A stretch of DNA of 34,467 bases from Silicimonas sp. (GTDB lineage Bacteria > Pseudomonadota > Alphaproteobacteria > Rhodobacterales > Rhodobacteraceae), in assembly GCA_022824525.1 (NCBI GenBank), contig JAJDZT010000068.1:1-34467 (forward strand), read 5' to 3'. The translations under genes and the position numbers were made by a program. Shown here piece after piece: positions 21,783 through 30,403 of this stretch. Every line of letters begins with the position of its first letter. Positions within the stretch are counted from its first letter, which is position 1. A model generated the notes under the pieces. The model ran no database searches. It was not told the origin of the DNA and worked only from the letters and a program-made list of their open reading frames with translations.

Positions 21783-22734
21783 TGACGACCTTCCCTGTCG
21801 CTTGACGTGTCCTGAGAAGCTCTAGCCCCTCCAACGCCTTATCAAACGGCAGCACATTGCTGATATGCGGTGTGATGCGCCCGTCGGCGTGCCATTCCAT
21901 CAACGCGCCGATGCTGTCGGTCAGAACGTCCGGTGCGAATTTCAGGTAACCGCCCCAATAGACCCCGATGACATCGACATTCTTGACCAAGAGGTGGTTC
22001 AGTTTTGCAACCGGCACGTCGCCGCTGGCAAATCCGATGGTCAGAAAACGTCCTTCAGGTCTCAAGGCCCGCAGCGCCGCTTCGCCCATGGCACCGCCGA
22101 CGGCGTCGTAGACCACATCCGCTGAGCCCAGCGCCTTCAATGCGCCCCGCAGGTCGTCCGTATCGGCATCAAGGGTTTCATCCGCACCGGCGGCCCGCGC
22201 AACTTCCAGTTTGTCGGCCCCGCGCGCCACGGCGATGACGCGGGCACCGGTTGCGTGCCCGATCTCGACCGCGGTCAATCCAACGCCGCCGGCGGCTCCC
22301 AGAACCACAAGCGCTTCGCCCTTCTTGAGCCGTGCCCGCCGGATCAATGCAAGATGGGACGTGCCGTAGGCAATCTGGAACCCGGCCGCGACGATATCTA
22401 TCATTGTATCCGGGACTTTCCGGCACCTCACGGCGTCGACCACGACTTCTTCGGCCAGACCACCGTGACCGCAGAACGCAACCACCCGATCCCCAACCGA
22501 AAAGTCCGAAGTGCCGTCGCCGGGTTCCATGACCTGACCACATATTTCCATACCTGGGACAAACGGACGCAGGGGTGTGTCCTGATACTTGCCTTGTATC
22601 ATCAGCATATCGGCGAAATTCAGCCCACATGCGGAAACCTTAATCCGCAGTTTTCCCGGAGCCGGGGCCGAGATCGACCAATCGTCAACAAACGCAGGGT
22701 CGCCAGCATGCGGAACAACGAGCGCGTGTGCCAA
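21772..22734 (-). CDS. Zinc-free MDR-family NAD(P)H:quinone oxidoreductase
   Basis: This 320-aa medium-chain dehydrogenase/reductase of the quinone oxidoreductase group reduces quinones or enones with NADPH. It has a GroES-like N-terminal domain (S-A-C-G-L-N-F-A-D near 34-42) and a Rossmann domain with G-A-A-G-G-V-G near 146-152. The zinc ligands of alcohol dehydrogenases are missing (N-F-A-D replaces the C-x-H-E type), as is normal for this group. Residues such as A-R-G-A-D-K after the beta-2 strand favour NADPH. It overlaps the end of the lysR gene. Confidence 0.9.
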   Translation of the reverse strand: MAHALVVPHAGDPAFVDDWSISAPAPGKLRIKVSACGLNFADMLMIQGKYQDTPLRPFVPGMEICGQVMEPGDGTSDFSVGDRVVAFCGHGGLAEEVVVDAVRCRKVPDTMIDIVAAGFQIAYGTSHLALIRRARLKKGEALVVLGAAGGVGLTAVEIGHATGARVIAVARGADKLEVARAAGADETLDADTDDLRGALKALGSADVVYDAVGGAMGEAALRALRPEGRFLTIGFASGDVPVAKLNHLLVKNVDVIGVYWGGYLKFAPDVLTDSIGALMEWHADGRITPHISNVLPFDKALEGLELLRTRQATGKVVITL

Positions 22735-22813
22735 ATCTTTGAAACCTATGTTGAAAGTATCATCAATTAGAGGTGTTAACGGTTCTAAAGGATAGCATCC
22801 AGCCTATGTGAGA

Positions 22814-22826
22814 CACGTTTTACGTG
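22814..22826. promoter_or_regulatory. CACGT-TTT-ACGTG dyad upstream of the XRE gene
   Basis: CACGT (22814-22818) and ACGTG (22822-22826) are inverted around TTT, in the 236-bp region between the quinone oxidoreductase start and the XRE regulator ATG. A short A/T-rich stretch follows further on (22898-22920). It could be an operator for the XRE protein or part of a divergent promoter. The symmetry is short and the assignment is weak. Confidence 0.25.
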
Positions 22827-22970
22827 ATATACATGGAACAAGCGCTCTCGTTAGGTGCGTGATGGATCCCGGAGCCGCTGGGGCTTCAAGGGGGAAAACT
22901 AAACAAAAAGACAACTATTCAGTTGAGCGTTTCTGGCGCATACCTGCTTTAAGTTGAAAGGGAGCAAGTC

Positions 22971-23348
22971 ATGAAGCATCCGGTAGATGTCCATGTCGGC
23001 AAGCGAATTCGTCACAGGCGTTGGCTTGTAGGCATGACGCAGCAGCAGTTGGCTGAGAGCGTTGGGATCAAGTTCCAGCAGATCCAGAAATACGAAACCG
23101 GCATGAACCGAGTTTCGGCCTCTCGCTTGTGGGACATCGCGACTTCGCTGTCCGTTCCGGTGAGTTTTTTCTTCGAAGGCCTGAGCGACGACGCGCACGT
23201 CATTGAGCCTGATCCGGCGACCGAAGTGCCGCTCGACATCCTGAAGGACAAGGAAGCGCTGGATCTCATCCGGTCCTACTATGCAATTCCGGAAACCCAA
23301 CGTCGTCGCCTCTTCGAACTCGCCCGTGTATTGAGCGACGTCGCCTGA
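22971..23348 (+). CDS. XRE-family transcriptional regulator, PraR-like
   Basis: This 125-aa regulator has an N-terminal helix-turn-helix of the Cro/CI type (about 9-63), with T-Q-Q-Q-L-A-E-S-V-G-I-K-F-Q-Q-I-Q-K-Y-E-T-G. A short C-terminal acidic helix pair follows (about 90-125). The H-V-G-K-R-I-R start, F-Q-Q-I-Q-K-Y-E core and L-S-V-P-V-S-F-F-F-E segment match the PraR/PhrR group of alphaproteobacteria, which controls stress, surface or quorum-related genes. AAGGGAGCAAGTC precedes the ATG. It is followed after 60 bp by hisN; a 7-bp stem (23373-23379 with 23399-23405) lies between them without a U-run. Confidence 0.88.
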   Translation: MKHPVDVHVGKRIRHRRWLVGMTQQQLAESVGIKFQQIQKYETGMNRVSASRLWDIATSLSVPVSFFFEGLSDDAHVIEPDPATEVPLDILKDKEALDLIRSYYAIPETQRRRLFELARVLSDVA

Positions 23349-23408
23349 TCGGTGGCTTGACGCACCTTCCTGGCCCGCCTACGCCTGAGTGATCGTCGGG
23401 CGGGCAGG

Positions 23409-24197
23409 ATGGATACGGAACTAACAACATTATTGTGGACTGTGGCGGAAGAAATCGCCGATCGCGCACGTGTGGAAACACTGCGCCACTTTCGTGCGTC
23501 CGGCCTGCAAACGGAAAGCAAGTCCGAGGATTTCGATCCGGTGACAGTGGCGGACCGCGCGGCCGAGAAAGCAATGCGCGATGTTTTGGCGGAGAAACGA
23601 CCGCAAGACGGCATCCTTGGCGAGGAATTCGAGAATACCGCGGGTACAAGCGGTCTGACATGGGTTCTTGACCCGATTGATGGGACGCGCGGATACATCA
23701 GCGGTACGCCGACATGGGGCGTGCTCATCGCCGTGGCTGACGCCGACGGTCCGCGCCTTGGCCTGATCGACCAGCCCTATATCGGCGAACGTTTCATGGG
23801 AGGGTTCGGACGGGCCGAAGTCACCGGCCCTCTGGGAACACACCCTCTTGAGGTGAAGAACACCACGGACCTTGGTGACGCGACGCTCTTCACCACATTC
23901 CCCGAAGTCGGATCGATGGAAGAGGGCGCGGCCTTCCGGCGAGTGGCGGAGCAGGTGAAACTGACGCGGTACGGCTGCGATTGTTACGCTTATGCGCTGC
24001 TTGCCGCCGGTCAGATCGACCTAGTTATCGAAGCGGGCCTGCAACCCTACGACATTCAGGCCCCCATCGCCGTGATCGAGGCAGCCGGTGGCGTCGTCAC
24101 CAATTGGGAAGGCGGCCCGGCACATAACGGCGGTCGAGCGTTGGCGGCCGCGACGCCTGAACTTCACGCGGCAGCGCTGGAACTGCTGGCCACATGA
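23409..24197 (+). CDS. hisN: Histidinol-phosphatase, inositol monophosphatase family
   Basis: This 262-aa Mg2+-dependent phosphatase of the IMPase fold probably removes phosphate from L-histidinol phosphate. Metal-binding motifs are complete: G-E-E at 71-73, D-P-I-D-G-T-R-G at 88-95 and the C-terminal Y-D-I-Q-A-P-I-A-V-I-E-A-A-G-G. In this family that Asp binds the third metal site. D-G-T-R-G and Y-D-I-Q-A favour HisN over SuhB or CysQ, where the usual forms are D-G-T-x-N and W-D-x-A-A. The stop overlaps the next start as ATGA, tying hisN to a nucleobase deaminase, an unusual partner for a histidine gene. Confidence 0.88.
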   Translation: MDTELTTLLWTVAEEIADRARVETLRHFRASGLQTESKSEDFDPVTVADRAAEKAMRDVLAEKRPQDGILGEEFENTAGTSGLTWVLDPIDGTRGYISGTPTWGVLIAVADADGPRLGLIDQPYIGERFMGGFGRAEVTGPLGTHPLEVKNTTDLGDATLFTTFPEVGSMEEGAAFRRVAEQVKLTRYGCDCYAYALLAAGQIDLVIEAGLQPYDIQAPIAVIEAAGGVVTNWEGGPAHNGGRALAAATPELHAAALELLAT

Positions 24198-25525
24198 CCA
24201 CGGTCATTCTGCAAGGCGCATCCCATGTGCTGACGATGGACGGGACTGACCTTACCGACATCGATATTCGCATCGAGAACGGTGTCATCACCGACATTGC
24301 CCCGGGTCTTGAGACCGTGGGTGCCGAGGTTCACAACGCAAAAGGCTGCTTGGTCACGCCTGGCCTCGTCAATACCCATCACCACCTGTTCCAGACCCTG
24401 ACCCGAGCCGTGCCAGCGGCACAGGACGCGCTTCTGTTTGGTTGGCTCCAGACGCTCTACCCGATCTGGTCGCGCTTCGGGCCGGACGACATGCGGCTGT
24501 CGACGCGCATCGGATTGTCGGAACTGGCCCTTTCCGGCTGCACGACAAGCTCCGACCATCTTTACCTCTTTCCGAACGGCGCGCGTCTCGACGATACGAT
24601 CGAGGCCGCGACCCAAGTCGGATTGCGTTTTCATGCCACCAGAGGCGCGATGTCCATCGGCGAAAGCAATGGCGGTCTGCCCCCGGACGCGCTGGTCGAA
24701 CGCGAGGCGGATATTCTTGAAGACTGCATTCGCCTGATCGATGCGTTCCATGACCCGTCGCCCGGTGCCATGCTGCGGATTGGCGTGGCGCCGTGCTCAC
24801 CTTTCTCGGTCAGCAGGGAACTCATGCGGGACGCCGCGATTCTGGCGCGCGACAAACGCGTCGGGCTCCACACGCATTTGGCCGAGAACGAGGAGGACGT
24901 CGCCTATTCGCTTGAAACATTCGGCTGTCGGCCCGGCACTTATGCCGAAGAACTCGGGTGGACGGGCCCCGATGTCTGGCACGCACATTGTGTGAAACTC
25001 GACGCGGGCGAGATTGACCTTTTCGCCCGCTCCGGGACTGCTGTTGCACATTGCCCGTGCTCGAATTGCCGCCTTGGCTCAGGGGTTGCTCCGGTTCGTG
25101 CGATGCGTGACGCGGGCGTGACCGTCGGGCTTGGTGTCGACGGTTCGGCATCCAATGACCGCGCGAACCTCATCGACGAAGCACGCCAGGCCATGTTGTT
25201 GCAGCGGGTTACGAACGGCGCGGATGCCATGCGGGCGCGGGAAGCGTTGGAGATGGCGACCCTCGGCGGTGCGAAGGCACTTGGGCGAGACGATATCGGG
25301 AAGATCGCCATCGGATATCGTGGGGATCTCGCCATCTGGGACGTCTCGGGCATCGAAAGTGCGGGAAGCTGGGATCCGGCGGCACTCCTGTTGGCTGGTC
25401 CTCAGACGGTGAGCGCTCTCTTTGTCGAGGGACGGCAGATCGTGGGCGAAGGCCGTGTGCTGACCGTCGATGCCGAGGCCGATGCCAGTCTTGCAAAGGA
25501 AGCGGTCGCGCGTCTCTCGAGTTGA
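24194..25525 (+). CDS. 8-oxoguanine deaminase-like amidohydrolase
   Basis: This 443-aa metallo-dependent hydrolase (cytosine deaminase/TrzN/AtzA subgroup) likely deaminates 8-oxoguanine or a related purine to 8-oxoxanthine (urate). The first metal motif is N-T-H-H-H-L-F at 60-66. Further ligands are H-T-H-L-A-E, H-A-H-C and the conserved aspartate in G-L-G-V-D-G-S-A-S-N-D. The segment H-C-P-C-S-N-C-R-L-G-S-G has the substrate-loop pattern of 8-oxoguanine deaminases. It converges on a LysE/RhtB and guanine deaminase unit 22 bp away. An s-triazine or isocytosine substrate is possible but less likely given the guanine deaminase neighbour. Confidence 0.82.
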   Translation: MTTVILQGASHVLTMDGTDLTDIDIRIENGVITDIAPGLETVGAEVHNAKGCLVTPGLVNTHHHLFQTLTRAVPAAQDALLFGWLQTLYPIWSRFGPDDMRLSTRIGLSELALSGCTTSSDHLYLFPNGARLDDTIEAATQVGLRFHATRGAMSIGESNGGLPPDALVEREADILEDCIRLIDAFHDPSPGAMLRIGVAPCSPFSVSRELMRDAAILARDKRVGLHTHLAENEEDVAYSLETFGCRPGTYAEELGWTGPDVWHAHCVKLDAGEIDLFARSGTAVAHCPCSNCRLGSGVAPVRAMRDAGVTVGLGVDGSASNDRANLIDEARQAMLLQRVTNGADAMRAREALEMATLGGAKALGRDDIGKIAIGYRGDLAIWDVSGIESAGSWDPAALLLAGPQTVSALFVEGRQIVGEGRVLTVDAEADASLAKEAVARLSS

Positions 25526-25547
25526 AATCTTCGGTTTCGACGGGCCG

Positions 25548-26141
25548 TCAGCGTGTGGCAGTGAACGCCGCCAGAACGACGACGCCCAACATCGCAAGCG
25601 CCATCCCGATATTGATTGCGCGCTGTGTCCGTTCCGGAAGATCCAGCCGTTGGATCGTGATCCCCAGCCAAAGCCAGACGCAATGGATCGCAATCCAGAT
25701 CGGGTTGAAAATCAACAGCTTGATGAAGGCCTCCGTGCCCGGGCTTTCCGGCATGAAGGCGAAATTGGCAAAGATGGCCGTGTTGACCGCATAGGCCTTC
25801 GGGTTGATCGCCTGAAGCGTGATGCCGCCCAGAATTCCGGGCGGTGCAGGGCGCTCGATGAAGGCAACGCGAGCCCCCGCAAAGGCGATCTTGTAGGCCA
25901 GCCAGAGCAGATAGAGCGCGGATGCCGCTGCCAAAACCGTGCGCAGCCCCGGGACGGCAAACATGACCGCCGCCAATCCGCTGAGAACCGCAAGCGCCAC
26001 GCCCAGATTGCCGAGAAACAGGCCCACCATGTACCGCAGCCCGTCTCGATAGCCATATGCGGCGCCCACACCGGCAAGCGACAGAACTCCGGGCCCGGGC
26101 GTGCCGACGAGAAACAGGATGGCAATCGCGAAGGTCAGCAA
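25548..26141 (-). CDS. LysE/RhtB family translocator
   Basis: This 197-aa inner-membrane exporter has five to six transmembrane helices. The N-terminal signature F-L-V-G-T-P-G-P-G near 10-18 and the mid-protein N-P-K-A-Y motif are those of the LysE/RhtB superfamily, which exports amino acids and related small molecules. It overlaps guaD by 7 bp (26135-26141), so it is coupled to guanine deaminase. The substrate may therefore be a purine product rather than an amino acid, but this is inference only. Confidence 0.9.
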   Translation of the reverse strand: MLTFAIAILFLVGTPGPGVLSLAGVGAAYGYRDGLRYMVGLFLGNLGVALAVLSGLAAVMFAVPGLRTVLAAASALYLLWLAYKIAFAGARVAFIERPAPPGILGGITLQAINPKAYAVNTAIFANFAFMPESPGTEAFIKLLIFNPIWIAIHCVWLWLGITIQRLDLPERTQRAINIGMALAMLGVVVLAAFTATR

Positions 26142-27424
26142 GGTTTCACCGGTTTTCCCATCACCCGAACGTCGCGGATGGCGCGGTCATCCCCCATCAT
26201 GATCGTCGGGAAGACCGCGTCCCAGATTGTCTCTGCCTGAGCGGCCCGTTGGGCAATGGCTGGCGTCGAGGCAAGATCAAGAACGATGATATCCGCATCC
26301 ATGCCCGCGGCCACACGCCCGATCCGATCACCGAGGCGGAGCGCCCGCGCCGATCCTTCGGTCGCCAGCCATAGGAGCTCGCGCGGGTGGAGCGCCAGGC
26401 CGCGCAACTGTGCAATTTCATAGGCCGCCGCCATCGTGCGAAGCATCGAGAACGACGATCCTCCGCCCGTGTCCGTGCCGAGACCGACGCGTTTCTCCTG
26501 AATGCGGTGGAAGTACTCCATGTCGAACAGCCCGGACCCGATGAACGTGTTTGAGGTCGGGCAATGGGCGAGGGCGGCATCAACCTCGCAAAGTCGTGCC
26601 CGTTCGCGATCGGTAAGGTGGATGGAATGCCCGTAAACTCCGCCATGCCCGAGAAGACCGGTCATCTCGTAAGTGTCGAGATAGTCTTTGGCCTCGGGAA
26701 ATAGCTCGGCAACCCAGACGATTTCATCGGGCTGTTCGGACAGATGCGTTTGCATCAGGCAAAGCGGGTAGTCCGTCCAGAGCGCGCCCAAGGCTTCGAG
26801 CTGCTCGCGCGTTGAGGTTGGCGAAAACCGCGGTGTGATCGCATAGCTCAAACGGTCTTTGCCGTGCCACTTCTCCAGCAATGCGCGGCTGTCGTCATAA
26901 GCTGAAGCCACGGTATCCCGCAGCCCCTCGGGCGCATTCCGGTCCATGCAGGTCTTTCCCGCCACGGCAGCCACGCCACGACGTTGCGCCTCGGCAAAAA
27001 AGGCGTCCACGCTTTCCGGATGAATGGTGCAATAGCTCGCCACAGTCGTTGTTCCGTGGCTGAGCGACAGGTCGAAAAACCGGGCCGCGATCTTGGCAGC
27101 ATACTCCGGGTCGCCGAACTTCATCTCCTCCGGAAAGGTATAGGTGTTCAGCCAGTCGATCAGCCGCTTGCCCCAACTCGCGATGATGGCTGTTTGAGGA
27201 TAATGGACATGCGCATCGACGAAGCCCGGCAGCAGCAACCCCTCGCCATAGTCGGTCACCTTGGCGTCTGGAAAACGTGTTTGCATTTCAGGGCCATGGC
27301 CGACCATTTCGATCTTGCCGTCGCAGATCAGAACCCCGCCGCGCGTGTCATGCCCGGCCGATAAGGGCCGGTCCGGGGACAAGGCCACGGTTTGGCCGAT
27401 CAGAAGTTCACGCGGTTCCGTCAT
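26135..27424 (-). CDS. guaD: Guanine deaminase
   Basis: This 429-aa zinc amidohydrolase deaminates guanine to xanthine. The first zinc motif is D-A-H-V-H-Y-P-Q (His72, His74), followed by Q-T-H-L-S-E-Q, G-H-S-I-H-L and the conserved aspartate in G-L-G-T-D-T-G-G-G. The R-G/F-S-P-T-S substrate segment and C-P-T-S-N-x-F-I-G-S-G loop match GuaD. I set the start at the ATG at 27424; the frame stays open to 28066 because it is antisense to mgtE, but those residues are not GuaD. It overlaps the LysE/RhtB gene by 7 bp and is divergent from mgtE across 87 bp. Confidence 0.94.
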   Translation of the reverse strand: MTEPRELLIGQTVALSPDRPLSAGHDTRGGVLICDGKIEMVGHGPEMQTRFPDAKVTDYGEGLLLPGFVDAHVHYPQTAIIASWGKRLIDWLNTYTFPEEMKFGDPEYAAKIAARFFDLSLSHGTTTVASYCTIHPESVDAFFAEAQRRGVAAVAGKTCMDRNAPEGLRDTVASAYDDSRALLEKWHGKDRLSYAITPRFSPTSTREQLEALGALWTDYPLCLMQTHLSEQPDEIVWVAELFPEAKDYLDTYEMTGLLGHGGVYGHSIHLTDRERARLCEVDAALAHCPTSNTFIGSGLFDMEYFHRIQEKRVGLGTDTGGGSSFSMLRTMAAAYEIAQLRGLALHPRELLWLATEGSARALRLGDRIGRVAAGMDADIIVLDLASTPAIAQRAAQAETIWDAVFPTIMMGDDRAIRDVRVMGKPVKPC

Positions 27425-27511
27425 GTGGCCCACTTGCTCATGTCGCGTGGCGCTTGTCCATGGGGCGCGCTTCGCTCTAGAAGACATCGAGCGAAGCCGG
27501 AGGCACTCCCG

Positions 27512-28897
27512 ATGACGGACGAGGCGGTTCAGACCCAGGAAGACGAGCGAGACGCCGTTCAAGAACTGGACGATGGTCGGACGGCGGGCGTTCGTCTTGC
27601 CATCGCCACGAGTGACGCGGATCGACTTCGCGAGTTGTTCGAACCCCTTCACCCCGCGGATATCGCCGACCTTCTGGAGCAGTTGGAAGCGGGAGAGCGG
27701 CGCGAACTTCTCGTCATCGCCAACGACCTGATCGACGGCGAAGTTCTTTCGGAACTTGAAGAAGATCTTCGGGAAAGCGTCATCGACTTCTTGCCGAAGG
27801 AGCGGTTGGCCGAAGCCGTCCGAGAGCTTGAATCGGACGACGTTGTCGATCTTCTGGAAGACCTTGATGAGCCGCAGCAGGAAGCCCTGCTGGACGTGCT
27901 GGAGCTGGGCGACCGCGTCGCGGTCGAGAAGGCGTTGTCTTACCCGGAGTTCTCTGCCGGCCGACTGATGCAGCGCGAAGTCGTGACCGCTCCCGAGCAC
28001 TGGAGCGTCGGCGACACGATCGACCACTTGCGAAGCCAGGAGAACCTGCCCGAGCAGTTCTACCACGTCATCCTGATCGACCCGCGCTATCGACCGGTCG
28101 GATACGTCACCCTCGGGCGGATCATGTCATCCCCGAGGCCAACACCGCTTGCGGGATTGGTCGAGGACAGTTTTCGCACGTTCTCGATTGAAGAACCCGA
28201 GGGCGACGTGGCTTATGCGTTCAACCAGTATCACTTGATCTCGGCACCCGTCGTTGATGATGACGGGCGGCTCGCAGGTGTGATCACCATCGATGACGCG
28301 ATGGCGGTGCTGGATGAAGAGCACGAGGAAGACGTGTTCCGTCTCGCAGGTGTCGGTGACGAAAGTCTCTCGAATTCGACATTGGAGATCGTGCGACGCC
28401 GCTTCCCCTGGTTGGCGGTGAACCTCGCAACGGCAATTCTTGCCTCCATCGTCATCGCGGTTTTCGAAGACGTCATCGCGGCGGTTGTGGCGCTGGCCGT
28501 GCTGATGCCCATCGTCGCCTCCATGGGCGGGAACGCCGCGACGCAGTCCATGACGGTTGCCGTTCGCGCACTTGCCACACGCGACCTGACCGGGTCGAAC
28601 GCACTGCGCGTGATCCGGCGCGAAGCCGTGGCCGGGTTGTTGAACGGGCTGATTTTCGCGGTGATCATGGGCATTGTCGGCATCATCTGGTTCGGGACAC
28701 CGATGATCGGCGTGGTGATCGCGGTGGCGATGGTGGTGAACCTGCTGGTGGCCGGTTTGGCGGGGGTTCTGGTGCCCTTGGGGCTGGAAAAAGCGGGTGT
28801 TGATCCGGCATTGGCCTCGGGCACATTCGTGACCACCGTAACCGACGTGGTGGGCTTCTTTGTCTTCCTCGGTCTTGCGTCGATGGTGTTGCTCTGA
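27512..28897 (+). CDS. mgtE: Magnesium transporter MgtE
   Basis: This 461-aa Mg2+ channel has the three expected parts: a helical N-domain (about 20-135), two CBS domains (about 140-265; Q-Y-H-L-I-S-A-P-V-V-D and G-Y-V-T-L-G) that close the pore when Mg2+ is high, and five transmembrane helices (about 300-461). The M-G-G-N-A-A-T-Q pore/assembly motif is present. CCGGAGG lies 9 bp before the ATG at 27512; the frame from 27392 runs antisense through guaD. Its stop shares one base with the next ATG (TGATG). No Mg2+ riboswitch (M-box) fits in the 87-bp leader. Confidence 0.95.
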   Translation: MTDEAVQTQEDERDAVQELDDGRTAGVRLAIATSDADRLRELFEPLHPADIADLLEQLEAGERRELLVIANDLIDGEVLSELEEDLRESVIDFLPKERLAEAVRELESDDVVDLLEDLDEPQQEALLDVLELGDRVAVEKALSYPEFSAGRLMQREVVTAPEHWSVGDTIDHLRSQENLPEQFYHVILIDPRYRPVGYVTLGRIMSSPRPTPLAGLVEDSFRTFSIEEPEGDVAYAFNQYHLISAPVVDDDGRLAGVITIDDAMAVLDEEHEEDVFRLAGVGDESLSNSTLEIVRRRFPWLAVNLATAILASIVIAVFEDVIAAVVALAVLMPIVASMGGNAATQSMTVAVRALATRDLTGSNALRVIRREAVAGLLNGLIFAVIMGIVGIIWFGTPMIGVVIAVAMVVNLLVAGLAGVLVPLGLEKAGVDPALASGTFVTTVTDVVGFFVFLGLASMVLL

Positions 28898-29448
28898 TGG
28901 ACAAGAAGGCCCTTCGAAAGGAAATGGCAACGCGGCGCGCGGAAGCCGCCGAGACGGTTGATCAAGCGCCCGCGCGCGCGGCTCTCGCGGCGGTCATCGC
29001 GGATACCGAGGGACCGGTCTCGTTCTTCTGGCCAATCCGGACGGAAATCGATCCGCGTTCGGTCATGGAGGCGTTCTCGACCCAGCGCGTGGTCTGTCTT
29101 CCGCTGACCCATGGCCGCGAAGCGCCGCTGACATTCCTGCGCTGGACCGCCGATACGCCAATGGTCGAGGACGGTTTCGGCGTGCCGGTGCCCGACGGGT
29201 CAGAGGACGTGGTGCCGACCACCCTGGTGGTGCCGATGCTGGCTTTCGACGCGCGTGGGCATCGCCTTGGGTATGGTGCGGGACATTACGACCGGACATT
29301 GGCGAGGCTTCGGGCAAACGGCCCGGTCACTGCCGTCGGGTTTGCCTTCGAAGCCCAGCGCGCGGATATGGACTTGCCGATCGAACCCACCGATCAGCCG
29401 CTCGATATGCTTGTGACCGAAGCGGGCGTATTCCGGACAAAAGAATAG
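28897..29448 (+). CDS. 5-formyltetrahydrofolate cyclo-ligase
   Basis: This 183-aa enzyme (MTHFS; YgfA/Fau family) uses ATP to turn 5-formyl-THF into 5,10-methenyl-THF, returning folate to one-carbon metabolism. It has basic N-terminal K-K-A-L-R-K-E-M, the P-x-x-x-F-D-x-x-G-x-R-L-G-Y-G-x-G-x-Y-D block near 113-132 that binds ATP and Mg2+, and a D-x-P-x-E-P-T-D-Q-P-L-D tail. It is full length for bacteria. The overlap with mgtE (TGATG) suggests Mg2+ supply and an Mg-ATP enzyme on one mRNA, though this may be chance. Confidence 0.93.
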   Translation: MDKKALRKEMATRRAEAAETVDQAPARAALAAVIADTEGPVSFFWPIRTEIDPRSVMEAFSTQRVVCLPLTHGREAPLTFLRWTADTPMVEDGFGVPVPDGSEDVVPTTLVVPMLAFDARGHRLGYGAGHYDRTLARLRANGPVTAVGFAFEAQRADMDLPIEPTDQPLDMLVTEAGVFRTKE

Positions 29449-29511
29449 CAAAACCGATATATTTCAACCGCAGCCCTTGCCTTGCCACCGGCAGGGGGCT
29501 AGCTGACCTTC

Positions 29512-30318
29512 ATGCGACTGCTTTACCTCGGCGACGTCGTGGGCCGCGCGGGCCGTGCGGCGATCACCGGTCGCCTCGCCGATTTGCGTGCGCGCCTCAA
29601 GGCGGATTTCGTGATCGTGAATGGTGAGAACGCCACTTCGGGCATCGGGCTTTCCACGGAACATGCGAAGGTTCTGCTCTCGGCAGGTGCGGACGTTCTG
29701 ACGCTGGGCGATCACGCTTTTGATCAGCGGGATCTGCTTTCGGGGATCGAAAAGGAACCCCGGATCGTCCGGCCACTCAACTATTCGAAAGCCGCCCCGG
29801 GTGTCGGTGCGCGTGTCTTCGACGCGCCGGGAGGGCGCAAGGTTCTGGTGGCGCAGGTGCTGGGACAGGTGTTCATGAAGCGCCCCTTCGACGACCCGTT
29901 TTCCGCCGTTGAGACCGTCTTGAAGAAACATCCTCTCGGCGGTCTCGTGCAAGCAAGCCTGATCGATGTCCACTGCGAGGCCACGTCAGAGAAGATGGCG
30001 ATGGGGCATTTCTGCGATGGGCGCGCAAGCGCCGTCATCGGGTCGCATACGCATGTGCCCACGGGAGATTGCATGTTGCTTCCCAAGGGGACGGCCTACA
30101 TGACGGATGCCGGGATGTGCGGTGACTACAACTCTGTCATCGGCATGGAGAAAGACGAACCCATGCGTCGCTTCATCACCGGGATGAGCAAGGGGCGGTT
30201 CCAGCCTGCAAACGGCGAAGCCACGCTGTCAGGTGCACTGATCGAAACCGATGATCGCACCGGCTTGTCAAAGCGCATCACGCCGGTCCGCGACGGTGGG
30301 GTCCTCCACACCGAGTGA
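29512..30318 (+). CDS. YmdB-type metallophosphoesterase (TIGR00282 family)
   Basis: This 268-aa calcineurin-like phosphoesterase has the metal motifs G-D-V-V-G-R near 7-12, N-G-E-N at 38-41, G-D-H-A-F-D near 67-72, H-C-E-A-T-S-E-K and G-S-H-T-H-V-P-T. Bacillus YmdB hydrolyses cyclic nucleotides such as 2',3'-cAMP and affects biofilm and sporulation switching. An imperfect stem (29472-29481 with 29490-29500) ends 11 bp before the ATG and may affect its translation. It follows the cyclo-ligase gene after 63 bp on the same strand. Confidence 0.92.
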   Translation: MRLLYLGDVVGRAGRAAITGRLADLRARLKADFVIVNGENATSGIGLSTEHAKVLLSAGADVLTLGDHAFDQRDLLSGIEKEPRIVRPLNYSKAAPGVGARVFDAPGGRKVLVAQVLGQVFMKRPFDDPFSAVETVLKKHPLGGLVQASLIDVHCEATSEKMAMGHFCDGRASAVIGSHTHVPTGDCMLLPKGTAYMTDAGMCGDYNSVIGMEKDEPMRRFITGMSKGRFQPANGEATLSGALIETDDRTGLSKRITPVRDGGVLHTE

Positions 30319-30403
30319 GAGGCTCCGAAAGGGCGCCACAACCGCTTGCCTATCAGGCATGACCGGGATAGCGCGGATCAGACTGTATTCCCGAGACCTG
30401 CTC

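Noticed and set aside
27425-27511. Mg2+ riboswitch (M-box or mgtA-type) before mgtE
   Set aside because: The leader is only 87 bp, shared with the divergent guaD promoter, and shows no suitable helices.
27425-28066. N-terminal extension of guanine deaminase to 643 aa (possible fusion)
   Set aside because: The extra 214 residues are antisense to mgtE and match nothing; the ATG at 27424 gives a normal GuaD N-terminus.
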